Source: CAYVLA01 sp964549615 [NCBI: uncultured Thermococci archaeon] (GTDB taxonomy: Archaea; CAYQAE01; CAYVLA01). Taken from it: a stretch of DNA of 64,000 nt. Positions within the stretch are counted from its first letter, which is position 1. Each line of letters starts with the position of its first letter. Shown here piece by piece: positions 34,659 to 44,832 of this stretch. The notes beneath the pieces are model-generated. The model worked only from the letters and a program-made list of their open reading frames with translations, was not told the DNA's origin and searched no databases. Where the stretch lies: contig CAZJVP010000099.1 of the NCBI GenBank assembly GCA_964549615.1, positions 1 to 64,000 on the forward strand. The letters are read 5' to 3'. The translations under genes and the position numbers were made by a program.

Positions 34659-34953
34659 TGGGCCGACGGCCACAAGCATCTGCTGGACTGACAGCCATTA
34701 CTGACCGCCACCGTCACCGCATTCTCTCTTGAATATGGGCCTAATCTGGGATCACGCACAGGTATGAAATAGCCGAGATAACTAGACCAAGGAACTCGAC
34801 CGTCCGGCTTGGCAAGCGAATCCTACGCTCCCACAAGACATCGTTCGCTTGTTTCCAGGGGGGACGTAGGTTTTCGGCCCCACCCAACACGGTTCCTCCC
34901 CGACTTCCCTGCCATCATCGACAATGCTATTCTACGCCTCCGCAGTAGCCAAA
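34659..34953 (+). other. gene-free stretch
   Basis: Nothing coding or regulatory is recognised between the deacetylase-like gene and the 3' end of the giant secreted protein gene. Confidence 0.4.
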
Positions 34954-37900
34954 TCAACCATAGTCGACTATCCACCTCACCTTGCCACCCGGGTGCTTCA
35001 CTTCGACGGTATGTATTCCGAAAGTGATGTCGGTTTGCACGTAGTAATAATCGGTAAAATACTTCTCGACGCTTCCGGCAAAGTCTGCACACTCTGCCGC
35101 TGTGACGCGGACGGGAATGTACACCCGGCCGTCTATGCTAATTTCTGTGAATACTCCCCAAAGCCTCACGTTAAGACCCGTTCCTGTCTCCCACGGATAC
35201 CGGCCCCATAGGCCTTGAGCAGCCTTCGGGATAGGTTCTACGAGAAGGTTAGGCGCGGGCAGCAGACGCGTCCCGCTAGCCCTAACGAAGTCGACCATCC
35301 ATCGCGATCCATACACGGTACCGTCCTCGTGGATGTAGCCGACCCTTCCATTCCTCACCGCATCCATGAAGCCAGCCCAGTCGCCCGTTCTAGCTACAAA
35401 CAAACCCACGACATGCTGAGCGTGGTACATCCCCCCCTCGAAGGTATGGTGATTGTCCGCCTCGTCCAGCGGAACCAACCTGCCAGCGTATTTCTCCAAC
35501 CAAGGTTGGTCACGGACTATGTCCGCTACGAACTTCAGGTAGGTTCCCCCCGACACGAATCCGTTATACCCGCCGATCTCCACAGCTGCATCAAGTACAT
35601 CCACTGCCCTGTAGTAGTCCTGTGTAGAGGAGTAAGCTGAGACCCCGTTCGCCAAGAAGCCGCGGTTGTAAATAACGAGATCGTCAAAGGAGTTCCCCAT
35701 GGTGTTCGAGCCTCTGTAGGGCGACCAAGGAGAACCGCCGCTCGGGCTAGTGACGTAGGAATGGCTGTGGTCGTGAGGGTCGTAGCCGTTGAACTGGAGG
35801 TTGAAAGTATAGATTTCGTCCCCCTTGGCCACAAACACGGGAAGCCCGTAGGCTTCAGCGAACGCGTTCATAGGATCTATTAGGCTGTCGCCTCCCTTCT
35901 TCCCAGAGATTATCGATATGCCCTGTTCGTAGGCCCCCATCACCGCGAGACCACCAAGATCTCTGGATCCCGGATAGTTTCCGCCGAAGGCCTGGGTTTT
36001 GAATTTGAACACCTTGTAGGTCTGATCCTCGAACCAGGGCGGGGGCTCCGGGGGGTCCCTACATACGGGTGGATTGGTTGGCATTCCCATCTTCCTCAAG
36101 ATCTCCAACGCGTAGTAGGTGGGCTCGAGCCTTGAGTCCCAACCCGGCCTGTCGCCAAAACCCCCGTCTGAGTTCTGGCACATCATGACCCAATCGTAAG
36201 TCCTCAAGGGGATCGTTCTCCCGGCCGTGTAGAGGAGATCTACGGCCCAGTAGGTCTCCCTCATATCACTTTCCCGTCCCCTCTCATAGCCCCAGCCTCC
36301 GTCAGCGTTCTGTACCGAGAGCAAGTAGTCGATGGCAGACTGCGGGATGCCTCTCCCGGCCCAGTATAGGATCATTGCGGCGTGGTGTGTCCTCCATACA
36401 CACGACCTCTGTGGCTTAAAGTCAGACAAAGTGGAAAGCCGAGTCCCAAGCGGATTTGATTCCCAACCACCATCAGCGTTCTGATTGCGTTGGAGAGCAT
36501 CAGCGACCTCTGCCAGCGTGGGGCTTGCAGTCGAAGTCTCGCCCAATAGCCTCAACGCGTGGAACTTGTGATAGACTACATCCAGCCTCCAGGAAGAGTC
36601 TTTCTCCACCAGCTCCTTGACGTCGGGGAGCGAAGATCCTAGGAGGGAAAGCGCCGTGAGACTTATATCCAGTCTCCACGGACCCATATTCGCCGCCTCG
36701 TTGCCGGGAGAATCAACCGCCGCGAGCGACGGTAAAGCCCCGGAGATCTTTTCGGCCAGGCCCGAGGGAATGGTTGCCCCGCAGAGCGCTGCCGCGGAGG
36801 CTCCAAACGCATCATGGTAGAAACTGGACCAAGATTGTCCGTAGGGCCCATACCCGTCCGCTTTCTGGCAGGACTCGACGTAATCACTCGGCGTCTTGAA
36901 ACCCGAGGCATCCACGTAGGCTACGAGGGCGGTCACATCGTCAGTCTTGGAGAGCGATCCGAGATCTGGCGTCTGCAGCGCACAGACCATGGCGCTCCCA
37001 TTCACAATTATGTTGCCCGTCGAAACGCCGCTCGGTAGGTAGAGCTTGAGGAACTGTGACACTCCCGGGTAGACTATGAGTGAAATCTCATTCTTCTTCG
37101 GATCGTAGGACAGGATTTCGGGTGGCTTAGCCTTCTTCAGAACCTCCCCGGTGTATCCATCTTCCCGTTCGGGAAAACCAAGCATCTCGAAGGGGACGCC
37201 AAGCTTGACGATCTTCATGTCCTCTGCCGGAACCGTAAGAGAAAGCTGGTTGTTGGACCTCGTAAGGTAGACCCATGGAGAGTTCGGGGACGATGGATCA
37301 AAGGCGACGAGAGTGTCGCATCGGTACGAATCGAATAGACCGCTGCCTATACTTATCCGCAGGGTCTGGGCTGAGAACTCAAAGTTGCTCACCGCCAGTT
37401 GCCACATGCTTCCAGTCTCCTTGCTCAGGGAATAGTAGAGATTCGATGTCTGCGGGAGGAACCAAGCCGGCTTGATGCCAAGCGTCCGACGTCCAAAAGG
37501 ACGGCTGCCACCAGTTGGCAGCTCGGCGTACTCCAGATTGGACAGGTAAGGCACGTAGTTCCATTTGGACGCGATCTTCCGGGCGAAAGCCTTCTCTTCC
37601 TGGTCGAAGGAGTAGGGGGAACCTGCGTCGGCAGGGCCATCCCATCCTCCGTGGACCCAGTTGGTCACATAGTGGGGGTTTAGAAGATACGCGTAGAGAA
37701 CCTGCTCTGCAAATCCAAGATCCCAATCCGTCGCGGTCCCGTGCCGGTCCATCGTCCTGTGCAGGTAGTAATCCGTTGCTAGGTCGCTTGCACAGGCCGA
37801 GACGCCGGCTGAGAATAAGGGTTGGTAGAGGCTCGAGTCGAAGTGATCAGTGAAGTACCAGGTTGCCTGGCCGTTGGCATCGCAATGCTGGAAGTGATTG

Positions 37901-40098
37901 ACGCTCGCGGCGAGGCGCCCATCGGCAGGGATGACATGGCTCGACCACCTATAGCCAAGGTGCGGCTGTCCTCCATACCAGGTGTCGGCCCTGAACGACC
38001 TTAGCGTACCGAGTATGTCGCTTACCATGTGAGCTTCGAACTCCGTTGAGTCGAGGACTCCGTCCCCGTTGTCATCCCATTCAGAGGCCAAGGGAACCAT
38101 GCCCTCGACGCCGTGGTAGCTTGCATACTCTTGATCCAGCACCAAGGCGCGCCACGTCGGGTCGGTCGCGATCAGGCGACCAAGCTTCTTGGCCACTCTT
38201 TCCCACTGCTCGCTGGAATGCGGCGCGGGCACAGGCGGCGAGTCGGCGCGCCAGGTCCTGTGGTAAAAGAACCATGACATGGCGTAGAAGGTGCCCGCAG
38301 GGTCCCTCTGTTCTACCGCCCTCCTCCATTGTTCGTACCATCCGCTCATCACCATCGCGCCGCCGAACTCGGGTGGCCAAAGCCCGGTGCGGTCCTCGAA
38401 GGGATAGAAGTACCGGGGCGGGTCGGTCGAGGACTGGCCCCACGTGTTGATCGGGATCACGAATGATCCCTCAACCTCCTGCAGTCTGTCTAGAACGACT
38501 TCTGGCGACCATCCTTGCTCCCCCCAGGACTCGAGTAGCCCGAACCCGTAGTGATCGTTCCAGATATCGGGGAGGGCCACGAAGGACTTGCTGGTGGAGG
38601 CCTGGCCCTCCGAGGTTGTGACCCAGTAGGTGACCTTCTCCGAAGGGGCTACCCTGATCCTAGCCTCCCACATATTCGGCCAGTTAGGAGAGTTCACTGG
38701 AGTCATCGGGACGCTGCCGCTAGCGAAGACGAAGTCCAGCCCGTTGTAGCGCCGCTCGTAGTGAAGCGTTACACCGCTTGTGGACGTCACTATGGCGTAT
38801 ATGCTCGCCCACCCGTCCGACGGGAAACTCGGGTATATGTCGTAGAGATCGTCGAAGTGATCATTCTCCCACACCGAGAGATCCCCGACGTAGAGACCCG
38901 CTATGCCCTGCTCCTTGACAACCGCGGTCTTGGTCGCCGTTGATCGATGGCCGGCGATGTCCACGGCCTCAACGGTGAGGACCACCTGCTGCCCGGGGTT
39001 GGCTTGGATCTGGAACTCGCATTGGTAGTCTCCGTTTGCCGTCCAAGCTATCTGTCTGGAGATCGCAGCTCCGCTGTCCACTCGGAGAGAGAATATCAAG
39101 GAAGAGACGGCATAGTCGTCGGAGATGCTGGCTTTCGCGGTAACCGAACCTGTTGGGCCGTAGAGGTCGCTGGCACCCGTGGATTGAACCGAGAGGCTTC
39201 CGATGCTCGGCGGCAACTCATCCGACCGGGAGCTGGGACCCAGCACGACGCTTAGGCTGCCCGAAAAGGTGGACGCGTCTCTCGTTCCGGGCGGGCAGGA
39301 AAGAAAACTGTACAGGCCGACCGCCCTCTCGGGCCCCGCGGGAACAAGCAGGTAGGGTAGAGGCGTCGCTCCAATCATAAGGGGCGGCAGGCCCTTCTCC
39401 GGAGAGGCATATAGATCGGAGTCATCATCGATGATGATGCTGGAGGCGGGTATTCCTTGCCCTGAACCAGACATCAGTCCCGCTGAGGACAAGTAGAGGC
39501 GGGCATCATCATTACACGCTACAAACAGCCCAAGGGGGCTGGGCGACCCCGACGCGGTCTGGCCCGCCGGGACGGAGAAGGACAGGCTAGGTGGATCACG
39601 GATCAGGAAATCAAAATCGACTTCCGCCGACAGGCTGGCTACGATGGACCAGGGCGCTATCTGGCACCTGATGCCCCATATGCCGGCCCTCGCCAGACGC
39701 GCAAGCTTAAATGCGAAAACCCATTCATGGATCGTCTGACTCCGGCTGGAGAAAGAGCTCCGAGCAGGGATCAAAGCCATCTGGCCCTGTGGCTCGACGA
39801 ACCCCGTTGCGCTCGCCCAAGACATTGACAGGCTGTGCGGAAGGTTCGAATGCTGCGTGGGTCCCTGCAGCGTGATCTGCACCGAGCCTATCTCCGAGAG
39901 GGCAGCGTTCTCGAGATGGACGAAGAGCCTGTACTCGCCGCCCGGAGCCATTTTCTGGACCGCCTTTCCCTGGGAATCCATCAAAGTCAGCGTGGCCCAA
40001 GCGCTCTGGCTGGACGCCTCCCGAGCCAGAGGCAGCAAGCTGCTCAATACGAGAAGCAAGACCGCGGCTACGCTGAATAGCGATCGTCTGAGCGACAG
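34954..40098 (-). CDS. giant secreted multidomain protein (TIM-barrel-like, toroid and PHP-like domains)
   Basis: About 1,714 residues. A signal peptide (LRRSLFSVAAVLLLVLSSLL) precedes beta-sandwich domains to about residue 510. A domain with glycoside-hydrolase-like look follows (DHYGFGLLESWGEQGW, LVLDQEYASYHG, a perfect EF-hand-type loop DDNGDGVLDSTEF near residue 675). Toroid repeats lie at about 1130-1340 (QNADGGWES, QNADGGWGY, QNSDGGFGD). A degenerate PHP-like domain ends the protein (ISIISGKKGGDS, WAGFMDAVRNGRV). The last two parts are shared with 29705-32296. The first canonical start, TTG 40059, would cut the positively charged n-region from the signal peptide; CTG 40098 lies seven bases after GAGGGG and keeps it. 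The role is unknown; secreted carbohydrate processing or binding is inference. Confidence 0.7.
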   Translation of the reverse strand: MSLRRSLFSVAAVLLLVLSSLLPLAREASSQSAWATLTLMDSQGKAVQKMAPGGEYRLFVHLENAALSEIGSVQITLQGPTQHSNLPHSLSMSWASATGFVEPQGQMALIPARSSFSSRSQTIHEWVFAFKLARLARAGIWGIRCQIAPWSIVASLSAEVDFDFLIRDPPSLSFSVPAGQTASGSPSPLGLFVACNDDARLYLSSAGLMSGSGQGIPASSIIIDDDSDLYASPEKGLPPLMIGATPLPYLLVPAGPERAVGLYSFLSCPPGTRDASTFSGSLSVVLGPSSRSDELPPSIGSLSVQSTGASDLYGPTGSVTAKASISDDYAVSSLIFSLRVDSGAAISRQIAWTANGDYQCEFQIQANPGQQVVLTVEAVDIAGHRSTATKTAVVKEQGIAGLYVGDLSVWENDHFDDLYDIYPSFPSDGWASIYAIVTSTSGVTLHYERRYNGLDFVFASGSVPMTPVNSPNWPNMWEARIRVAPSEKVTYWVTTSEGQASTSKSFVALPDIWNDHYGFGLLESWGEQGWSPEVVLDRLQEVEGSFVIPINTWGQSSTDPPRYFYPFEDRTGLWPPEFGGAMVMSGWYEQWRRAVEQRDPAGTFYAMSWFFYHRTWRADSPPVPAPHSSEQWERVAKKLGRLIATDPTWRALVLDQEYASYHGVEGMVPLASEWDDNGDGVLDSTEFEAHMVSDILGTLRSFRADTWYGGQPHLGYRWSSHVIPADGRLAASVNHFQHCDANGQATWYFTDHFDSSLYQPLFSAGVSACASDLATDYYLHRTMDRHGTATDWDLGFAEQVLYAYLLNPHYVTNWVHGGWDGPADAGSPYSFDQEEKAFARKIASKWNYVPYLSNLEYAELPTGGSRPFGRRTLGIKPAWFLPQTSNLYYSLSKETGSMWQLAVSNFEFSAQTLRISIGSGLFDSYRCDTLVAFDPSSPNSPWVYLTRSNNQLSLTVPAEDMKIVKLGVPFEMLGFPEREDGYTGEVLKKAKPPEILSYDPKKNEISLIVYPGVSQFLKLYLPSGVSTGNIIVNGSAMVCALQTPDLGSLSKTDDVTALVAYVDASGFKTPSDYVESCQKADGYGPYGQSWSSFYHDAFGASAAALCGATIPSGLAEKISGALPSLAAVDSPGNEAANMGPWRLDISLTALSLLGSSLPDVKELVEKDSSWRLDVVYHKFHALRLLGETSTASPTLAEVADALQRNQNADGGWESNPLGTRLSTLSDFKPQRSCVWRTHHAAMILYWAGRGIPQSAIDYLLSVQNADGGWGYERGRESDMRETYWAVDLLYTAGRTIPLRTYDWVMMCQNSDGGFGDRPGWDSRLEPTYYALEILRKMGMPTNPPVCRDPPEPPPWFEDQTYKVFKFKTQAFGGNYPGSRDLGGLAVMGAYEQGISIISGKKGGDSLIDPMNAFAEAYGLPVFVAKGDEIYTFNLQFNGYDPHDHSHSYVTSPSGGSPWSPYRGSNTMGNSFDDLVIYNRGFLANGVSAYSSTQDYYRAVDVLDAAVEIGGYNGFVSGGTYLKFVADIVRDQPWLEKYAGRLVPLDEADNHHTFEGGMYHAQHVVGLFVARTGDWAGFMDAVRNGRVGYIHEDGTVYGSRWMVDFVRASGTRLLPAPNLLVEPIPKAAQGLWGRYPWETGTGLNVRLWGVFTEISIDGRVYIPVRVTAAECADFAGSVEKYFTDYYYVQTDITFGIHTVEVKHPGGKVRWIVDYG

Positions 40099-40105
40099 TG
40101 GGAGG

Positions 40106-40144
40106 CCCCTCGCCTCGGAAGCTCAGGAATTCCCTAAAAAATCT
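40106..40144 (-). promoter_or_regulatory. TATA-like element and Shine-Dalgarno of the giant protein gene
   Basis: ATTTTTTAG within 40132-40144 is TATA-like on the minus strand. GAGGGG (40106-40111) precedes the proposed CTG start at 40098 by seven bases. Confidence 0.4.
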
Positions 40145-40444
40145 TGTTTATGGCTCCCTCGCCCTATTGCCCGGCTCACCTCCGATATTGCGACAAACGC
40201 GAACGATCTTGGCCCTTCCCGCATGGTCCGAACGAAGATTCCGGTCCGGCCACTCTCAGCGTCCTTCGTCCAAGATTTCGATAACTGGCGCTTAGGCAGG
40301 AACCGATCAAGCAAGGTACCGGCAAGGGCGCAAGCAAACTGCGAACGCTTGCGCCTACCCCAAGGATTGGGCCACCTGCTCATGATCGGCTGGCGACAAG
40401 AGAAGATATGGAGCTGAACACCGACGACGTGGATGACATGCTTT

Positions 40445-41884
40445 TCAGAGGATGATTAATCCAAGTATTGTCGCTGCCCCAAACAGGCCCAAGATCCCCG
40501 CGACAGCCATTATCCTCACCCTTCTTTTCAACTTGAGTATCGTCGCGTACTCGGCGTTCGCAAAGGCCCCGAAGGGAACTCCCCTCATCTTCTCAGTGCT
40601 AAACAACATGAAGTCCCTCTTCTTTTCGAAGTAAGCGACGGTTCTTGCAGTGGCCGTGCTCACCAGCCTCACATAGTTGACGTCCTCCTCGACGGTGTAT
40701 CCATCATCCGCCACGGTCACCAGCGGAAACTGCACCCTCGCCCCCGGCACCTGTTGCCCCTCCTCCAGAAGGTCCACGAGGAGTTCGAAGGTGAAGACGT
40801 TCCAGAAAGGCACCGAGACCACATCCCTCCATTTCCTCTTCTCCGGCTCACAAGGGTAAAGCTGGGGGGTCCAGATGTCAGAGGCCCCTATGAAGTTCGG
40901 GAACCCTCCATGTGGAAGCTGCATCCTCAGGAGGGTCTGAATGTTCTCTTCCACGTCGTATCTGAAACCTTGCCTTTGAAGCCTTCTGATCTGGTGAAAG
41001 CCCAAGCCGGATGTTGCGACCATGGTTGGATAGGCGAATCGCCTGGCCCCCCGCCTCCCCTTGACGTATCTGTGGGAGAAAAGCCTCGTCCGGGGATCTA
41101 TCATCCCCACGAGGTGATCGCCAGCCAGCTTGGCGCTTTCCAAGAAGCGTTCTTCCCGTGTATGCTCGTAAAGGTCCAGCAGTCCCCGGCAGTTCAGGGC
41201 GGTGTAGAGGTAGTAGTAGAGGTGTGCGCTCTCCCCATCGTTGTAGCCCCACCCACCCCTCAGGGGCCCTGACCGGTCCTGCATCCTGATCATGTGGTCG
41301 GCCGCGGGAACGGCGTAGTCGGAGACCAGGCTTTCCTGCCCCGTGCACCGAGCGATCGCGCAGATGGCCGATATGGCGATGGCTGTCTGGTTATAGGTGT
41401 GAACCCGCCTGCCAGGGTACCCCCTCGGGCAGAAGAAGAAAGTTCCCGTCGAGGCGTCCCAATGTTCGGCAATCATCCTTTCCTTCAGGTTGTCACAGGC
41501 CACATCCAAGAGTTTCCTCCAGCCGTCCTCGCCGGCGTCCCTGAGGGCAGCGGCGGCCCGGGCAAGGGCTAGGGTCGGCCAGGCATTGTTTATGAGGGTG
41601 AGAGGCGTTGTAGAGTCGTGGTACAGATGTACTTTGGGCGAGTATGCTGACAACAGGTATCCTGACTCCAGCTGAGCATTGCGTAGCCACCTCTCGTCGC
41701 GGGTTTTTTGGTAGAGTTCCAGGTGGCCGATTATCCTGACCCCCTGCGTCCAGCAGGCCGGGGCCGTCACGACCGTGTAGTCCCTATGGTGGTGGATGAT
41801 GTAGCCGTGGACCCCTCCCTGAGGATCCCTCCAACTGTTCAGGTAGGCATCCAAGGAGGCCAGGGCCTCTGGAATTCCGAGCAT
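40445..41884 (-). CDS. membrane-anchored alpha/alpha-toroid protein (glycosidase/epimerase-like fold)
   Basis: A 479-residue protein made of repeated helix pairs (SLDAYLNSWRDPQGGVHGY, NNAWPTLALARAAAALRD, YNDGESAHLYYYLYTALN), as in alpha/alpha-barrel glycosidases, lyases and epimerases. A C-terminal membrane anchor (MAVAGILGLFGAATILGLIIL) ends it. No signal peptide is visible, so the main domain may stay cytosolic. GH88/AGE-type catalytic residues could not be assigned. ATG 41884 is used rather than the frame to 41971, whose extra residues overlap the next gene's promoter region. It lies between the giant secreted protein and a divergent GT4. Confidence 0.65.
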   Translation of the reverse strand: MLGIPEALASLDAYLNSWRDPQGGVHGYIIHHHRDYTVVTAPACWTQGVRIIGHLELYQKTRDERWLRNAQLESGYLLSAYSPKVHLYHDSTTPLTLINNAWPTLALARAAAALRDAGEDGWRKLLDVACDNLKERMIAEHWDASTGTFFFCPRGYPGRRVHTYNQTAIAISAICAIARCTGQESLVSDYAVPAADHMIRMQDRSGPLRGGWGYNDGESAHLYYYLYTALNCRGLLDLYEHTREERFLESAKLAGDHLVGMIDPRTRLFSHRYVKGRRGARRFAYPTMVATSGLGFHQIRRLQRQGFRYDVEENIQTLLRMQLPHGGFPNFIGASDIWTPQLYPCEPEKRKWRDVVSVPFWNVFTFELLVDLLEEGQQVPGARVQFPLVTVADDGYTVEEDVNYVRLVSTATARTVAYFEKKRDFMLFSTEKMRGVPFGAFANAEYATILKLKRRVRIMAVAGILGLFGAATILGLIIL

Positions 41885-42004
41885 ATCTACCGACGACGAA
41901 AAGTTCCTCGACTTTCTTTGAAAAATCCGATGCACAAGTCGATCCGAACCGGCTGATCCGTGACCAGGCAAAGCTTTTCAGCTCTGGGCATCACGCACAG
42001 TCGG

Positions 42005-43096
42005 ATGGGCCTCAGGGTAGCCCGGGTCGTGCCAGACTTTCTGCCGCTCGAAAAGGCGTATGGCTACTACGTCACCTTCTCGATGCTGACCAGCGCTCAG
42101 CAATCCCTTGGGAACGAGGTGACCCTTTTCTACCCCCGGTCAACACCGAAGGGAGACCTCGAGTTCAAGGTCAAGCCGGTGGGGGACCTAAGCCCAGCGT
42201 ATTTCGCGTTGGGGGCGAGCCTAAGACGCAGACTCGGCGAGTTCGACGTTGTGCACGGCCATGCCAGAGCAGCCTTGCCCTTGGCAGGCTTGGAGCCCTC
42301 AAGCCCGGTTGTCGTACACCTTCACGGACTCCCTTACCACGTCACGGAGCATACGGGAAGATTCGATCCGCACGACGCCACCGCCTTCATGTACTATCGC
42401 GCGTTCCTCAGGAAGGCAGACTGCGTGATCACCTACTGCAATAGCCTCCGAAGAAAGGTGATCGAGATATTCAGGTTGGACCCTGCAAGGGTCGTCCACA
42501 TCCCCAACGGCGTCGAGCCCCAATACTTCCGCGCCAAGGACCACCTCAGAGAGCAGCTCGGGATCCGCGACTCCCCGGCGGTAATCTATGTCGGGCGTTT
42601 CAGCGAGGTAAAGGGCATCTTTGAGTTTCTTGAGTCGATACCCAGTATACTCCGGCGGGTCCCCGATGCGAAGTTTCTATTTGTGGGATGCAACTCGGCC
42701 CTGCCAAAGTTTCTATCCAGGCACGAAATCGAAATGAGCTGTATGTGCGTCCAACACGTTCCCTACAACAAGGTTGGGGCCTACTACCGATCGGCTGACG
42801 TTCACGTCGCCCTATCCAAGGTCTACGGATACCAAAAGACCGTCCTTGAGTCGCTCGCCTCGGGAACCCCGGTGGTTACATCCGACTACCCGGACGCAAG
42901 GCGGCTGGTTGGGTCGGCAGGTTTGTTCACGGACCCGAACAAACCCGAGATGGTGGCCGCGGCAGTCTGCCAGGCGTTAGAGGATGATGAGCTCAGGATA
43001 AACGCAAGAAGCAGATCGAAGGAGATAATGAGGCAGTACACCTGGCGCAAAGCCGCGGAGAGAATCCAGGACGTCTATAGCCATCTGATGGCTTAG
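42005..43096 (+). CDS. GT4 family glycosyltransferase
   Basis: A 363-residue enzyme starting MGLRVARVVPDFLPLEKAYG. The donor domain has VIYVGRFSEVKGIFEFL and the loop SKVYGYQKTVLESLASGTPV. ATG 42005 sits about 29 nt from a weak TATA-like AAGCTTTTC, fitting a leaderless message; the frame to 41960 is less likely. Its stop codon overlaps the stop of the opposite gene (43093-44832). Confidence 0.85.
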   Translation: MGLRVARVVPDFLPLEKAYGYYVTFSMLTSAQQSLGNEVTLFYPRSTPKGDLEFKVKPVGDLSPAYFALGASLRRRLGEFDVVHGHARAALPLAGLEPSSPVVVHLHGLPYHVTEHTGRFDPHDATAFMYYRAFLRKADCVITYCNSLRRKVIEIFRLDPARVVHIPNGVEPQYFRAKDHLREQLGIRDSPAVIYVGRFSEVKGIFEFLESIPSILRRVPDAKFLFVGCNSALPKFLSRHEIEMSCMCVQHVPYNKVGAYYRSADVHVALSKVYGYQKTVLESLASGTPVVTSDYPDARRLVGSAGLFTDPNKPEMVAAAVCQALEDDELRINARSRSKEIMRQYTWRKAAERIQDVYSHLMA

Positions 43097-44832
43097 AGTA
43101 GCGTCCTTGAGTCATACGGCTCCAGATCAACGAGGAAACATGCCCTCTTCCCACCGACGCACTCGACGTCAACCGGCAGCCCCCTTAACGCGGCACCGGA
43201 TGTGTTCTGAACACTCGCCGCCCCCTTAGCTACGGACGTGCGGACGGCTTTGTGCTCGGGGCACAAGACGGACTCCCAGTACTGCGCAATGTTGTGGTGG
43301 GTCGTCAACCAACACTTTGAGCCTAAGTCTTGGACCAGGAATCTGAGGAACTCCGGGAAGCACTTCGTGGAGTCCACCCTTCCGAAGAAGGGGGAGTACT
43401 GGCGCAGGTGGGGGTGCCACAGATAGGTTACCTGGGATCCAGACCGAGGCGCTCTCCGGAGCGCCCTCTTCAGAGAAAGGAGCTGGGTCGGCGTGAAAGG
43501 ATCGAAACGTCTGGTGTGGGCGCCCGTCTCAACTATGCGCGAGCCCTCCGGATGGTAAGGCATACAGACGCCCAAGTCAGGCCTGTAGGGGGCGATGTTC
43601 CGGCCAAGCAGGGACCTCCTCTCGACAGCCTCTGAGGAGCCGAGAAGGCCGGCCTGCGAAAGGGCCCTCGGGTAGAGTGGGTGGGATTTGTTGCCCGGGG
43701 CAGACCAGGTAGTTGGCTCGACCCCGAAGAATGCCTTCAACTTGAGGTTGTTGAGCCTGATGTTGTCGACTATCTCGCCCAAGGCGTCTTCCCCGCCGTC
43801 TTCCGAGGTTTGCCATCCGTGATGGTATTCGCCAGGTGCCACGTTCCTACGCCAAGACGTGTCCTGCGAGGCATCGTAGCCGTATGGGCTCCAGTAGTGG
43901 TAGTACATGTGATTCCCGACTTGGGCACACGGCCAAACCTGGTCAAGCAGCGGGTACTCCAAGTCATTGCAGGCCTTGATTTGTCCGAGGAATCGGAGCC
44001 AGCTCTCGAAACGGCTTCGGGAGACTTCGCCATTCATCTTCTCGGGAAACTTCTGGACCCAGCGAAACCACTCCTCGAAGTCTAGAGTCAACCGCGAGGA
44101 TATGAATAGCGACGGCGGTATCCTGAACAGTCCGGAGAGATCAAACGCCGTCTGAAGAGTCCCCTCGTTGCTCAGGTTATCGAAGCCGTCTATGTCCGCC
44201 CTCCAGGCCGAGGCGGCAGGAAGACCATATCTCCATCTGTAGATCCCGCAGCGGACCGGCGGATGCTCCTCGGGCGCAAAAACGCTCCTCACAACCAAAC
44301 GCCTGGTCTCCGTCCCGCCGGCATGGCGAGCCTCCACGAGCAGACTGGACCGATTCTCCGATGCAACGAGTGGGGTGACTGTGAAATCGTAAGCACGCGC
44401 CTCGCCGGGCTCAAGATCGAAGCTCTGCACGAAGGAGCGGTCCAACCTGTAGCTAGCGCCATTTGCCCTGAGGGAAAGTTCGACCGCCGCGGCCCTCAAC
44501 CGCCCGATGTTGTGCACCATCGCCGTGACCTTGAATGGCACCCCGACGGGACGATCTCCGATGTCCAGAACGCCGCCCTTGGCCCTCACCAAGGGACATC
44601 GAACGTTAAGCACGACCGACGGTTGTGGTGGAGGAAGCTGCCGATGAAGGTAGCTGAACTCTCTCTTGAAGCGCAGGGCGAGGATGAGCAAGCCCAGGGC
44701 CGGGATGAGCGAAAGCGACCCGAGCATCCATGACCCCGTTGTCAGGGACGTTGCCGTCAGCGCTACCTCCGAGATGAGCGCAACCAGGACCTCGGGGTAG
44801 ACGTAGTAGAGTGTGAAAAAGCCCCTAAGCAT
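43093..44832 (-). CDS. membrane-anchored protein with beta-sandwich and deacetylase-like domain
   Basis: A 579-residue protein. Two N-terminal hydrophobic helices (YYVYPEVLVALISEVALTA, GSLSLIPALGLLILALRF) precede a CARDB-like beta-sandwich (PVGVPFKVTAMVHNIGRLRA). From about residue 215 a domain with NodB-like features follows: DIDGFDN, GNHMYYHYWSPYGY, TWSAPGNKSHPLYPRAL and LWHPHLRQYS. These could bind a metal and hydrolyse an acetylated sugar, though the usual D-D pair is not obvious. ATG 44832 overlaps the upstream stop (FemAB-like gene) by eight bases. It is the last gene of a minus-strand set of four. Confidence 0.6.
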   Translation of the reverse strand: MLRGFFTLYYVYPEVLVALISEVALTATSLTTGSWMLGSLSLIPALGLLILALRFKREFSYLHRQLPPPQPSVVLNVRCPLVRAKGGVLDIGDRPVGVPFKVTAMVHNIGRLRAAAVELSLRANGASYRLDRSFVQSFDLEPGEARAYDFTVTPLVASENRSSLLVEARHAGGTETRRLVVRSVFAPEEHPPVRCGIYRWRYGLPAASAWRADIDGFDNLSNEGTLQTAFDLSGLFRIPPSLFISSRLTLDFEEWFRWVQKFPEKMNGEVSRSRFESWLRFLGQIKACNDLEYPLLDQVWPCAQVGNHMYYHYWSPYGYDASQDTSWRRNVAPGEYHHGWQTSEDGGEDALGEIVDNIRLNNLKLKAFFGVEPTTWSAPGNKSHPLYPRALSQAGLLGSSEAVERRSLLGRNIAPYRPDLGVCMPYHPEGSRIVETGAHTRRFDPFTPTQLLSLKRALRRAPRSGSQVTYLWHPHLRQYSPFFGRVDSTKCFPEFLRFLVQDLGSKCWLTTHHNIAQYWESVLCPEHKAVRTSVAKGAASVQNTSGAALRGLPVDVECVGGKRACFLVDLEPYDSRTLL

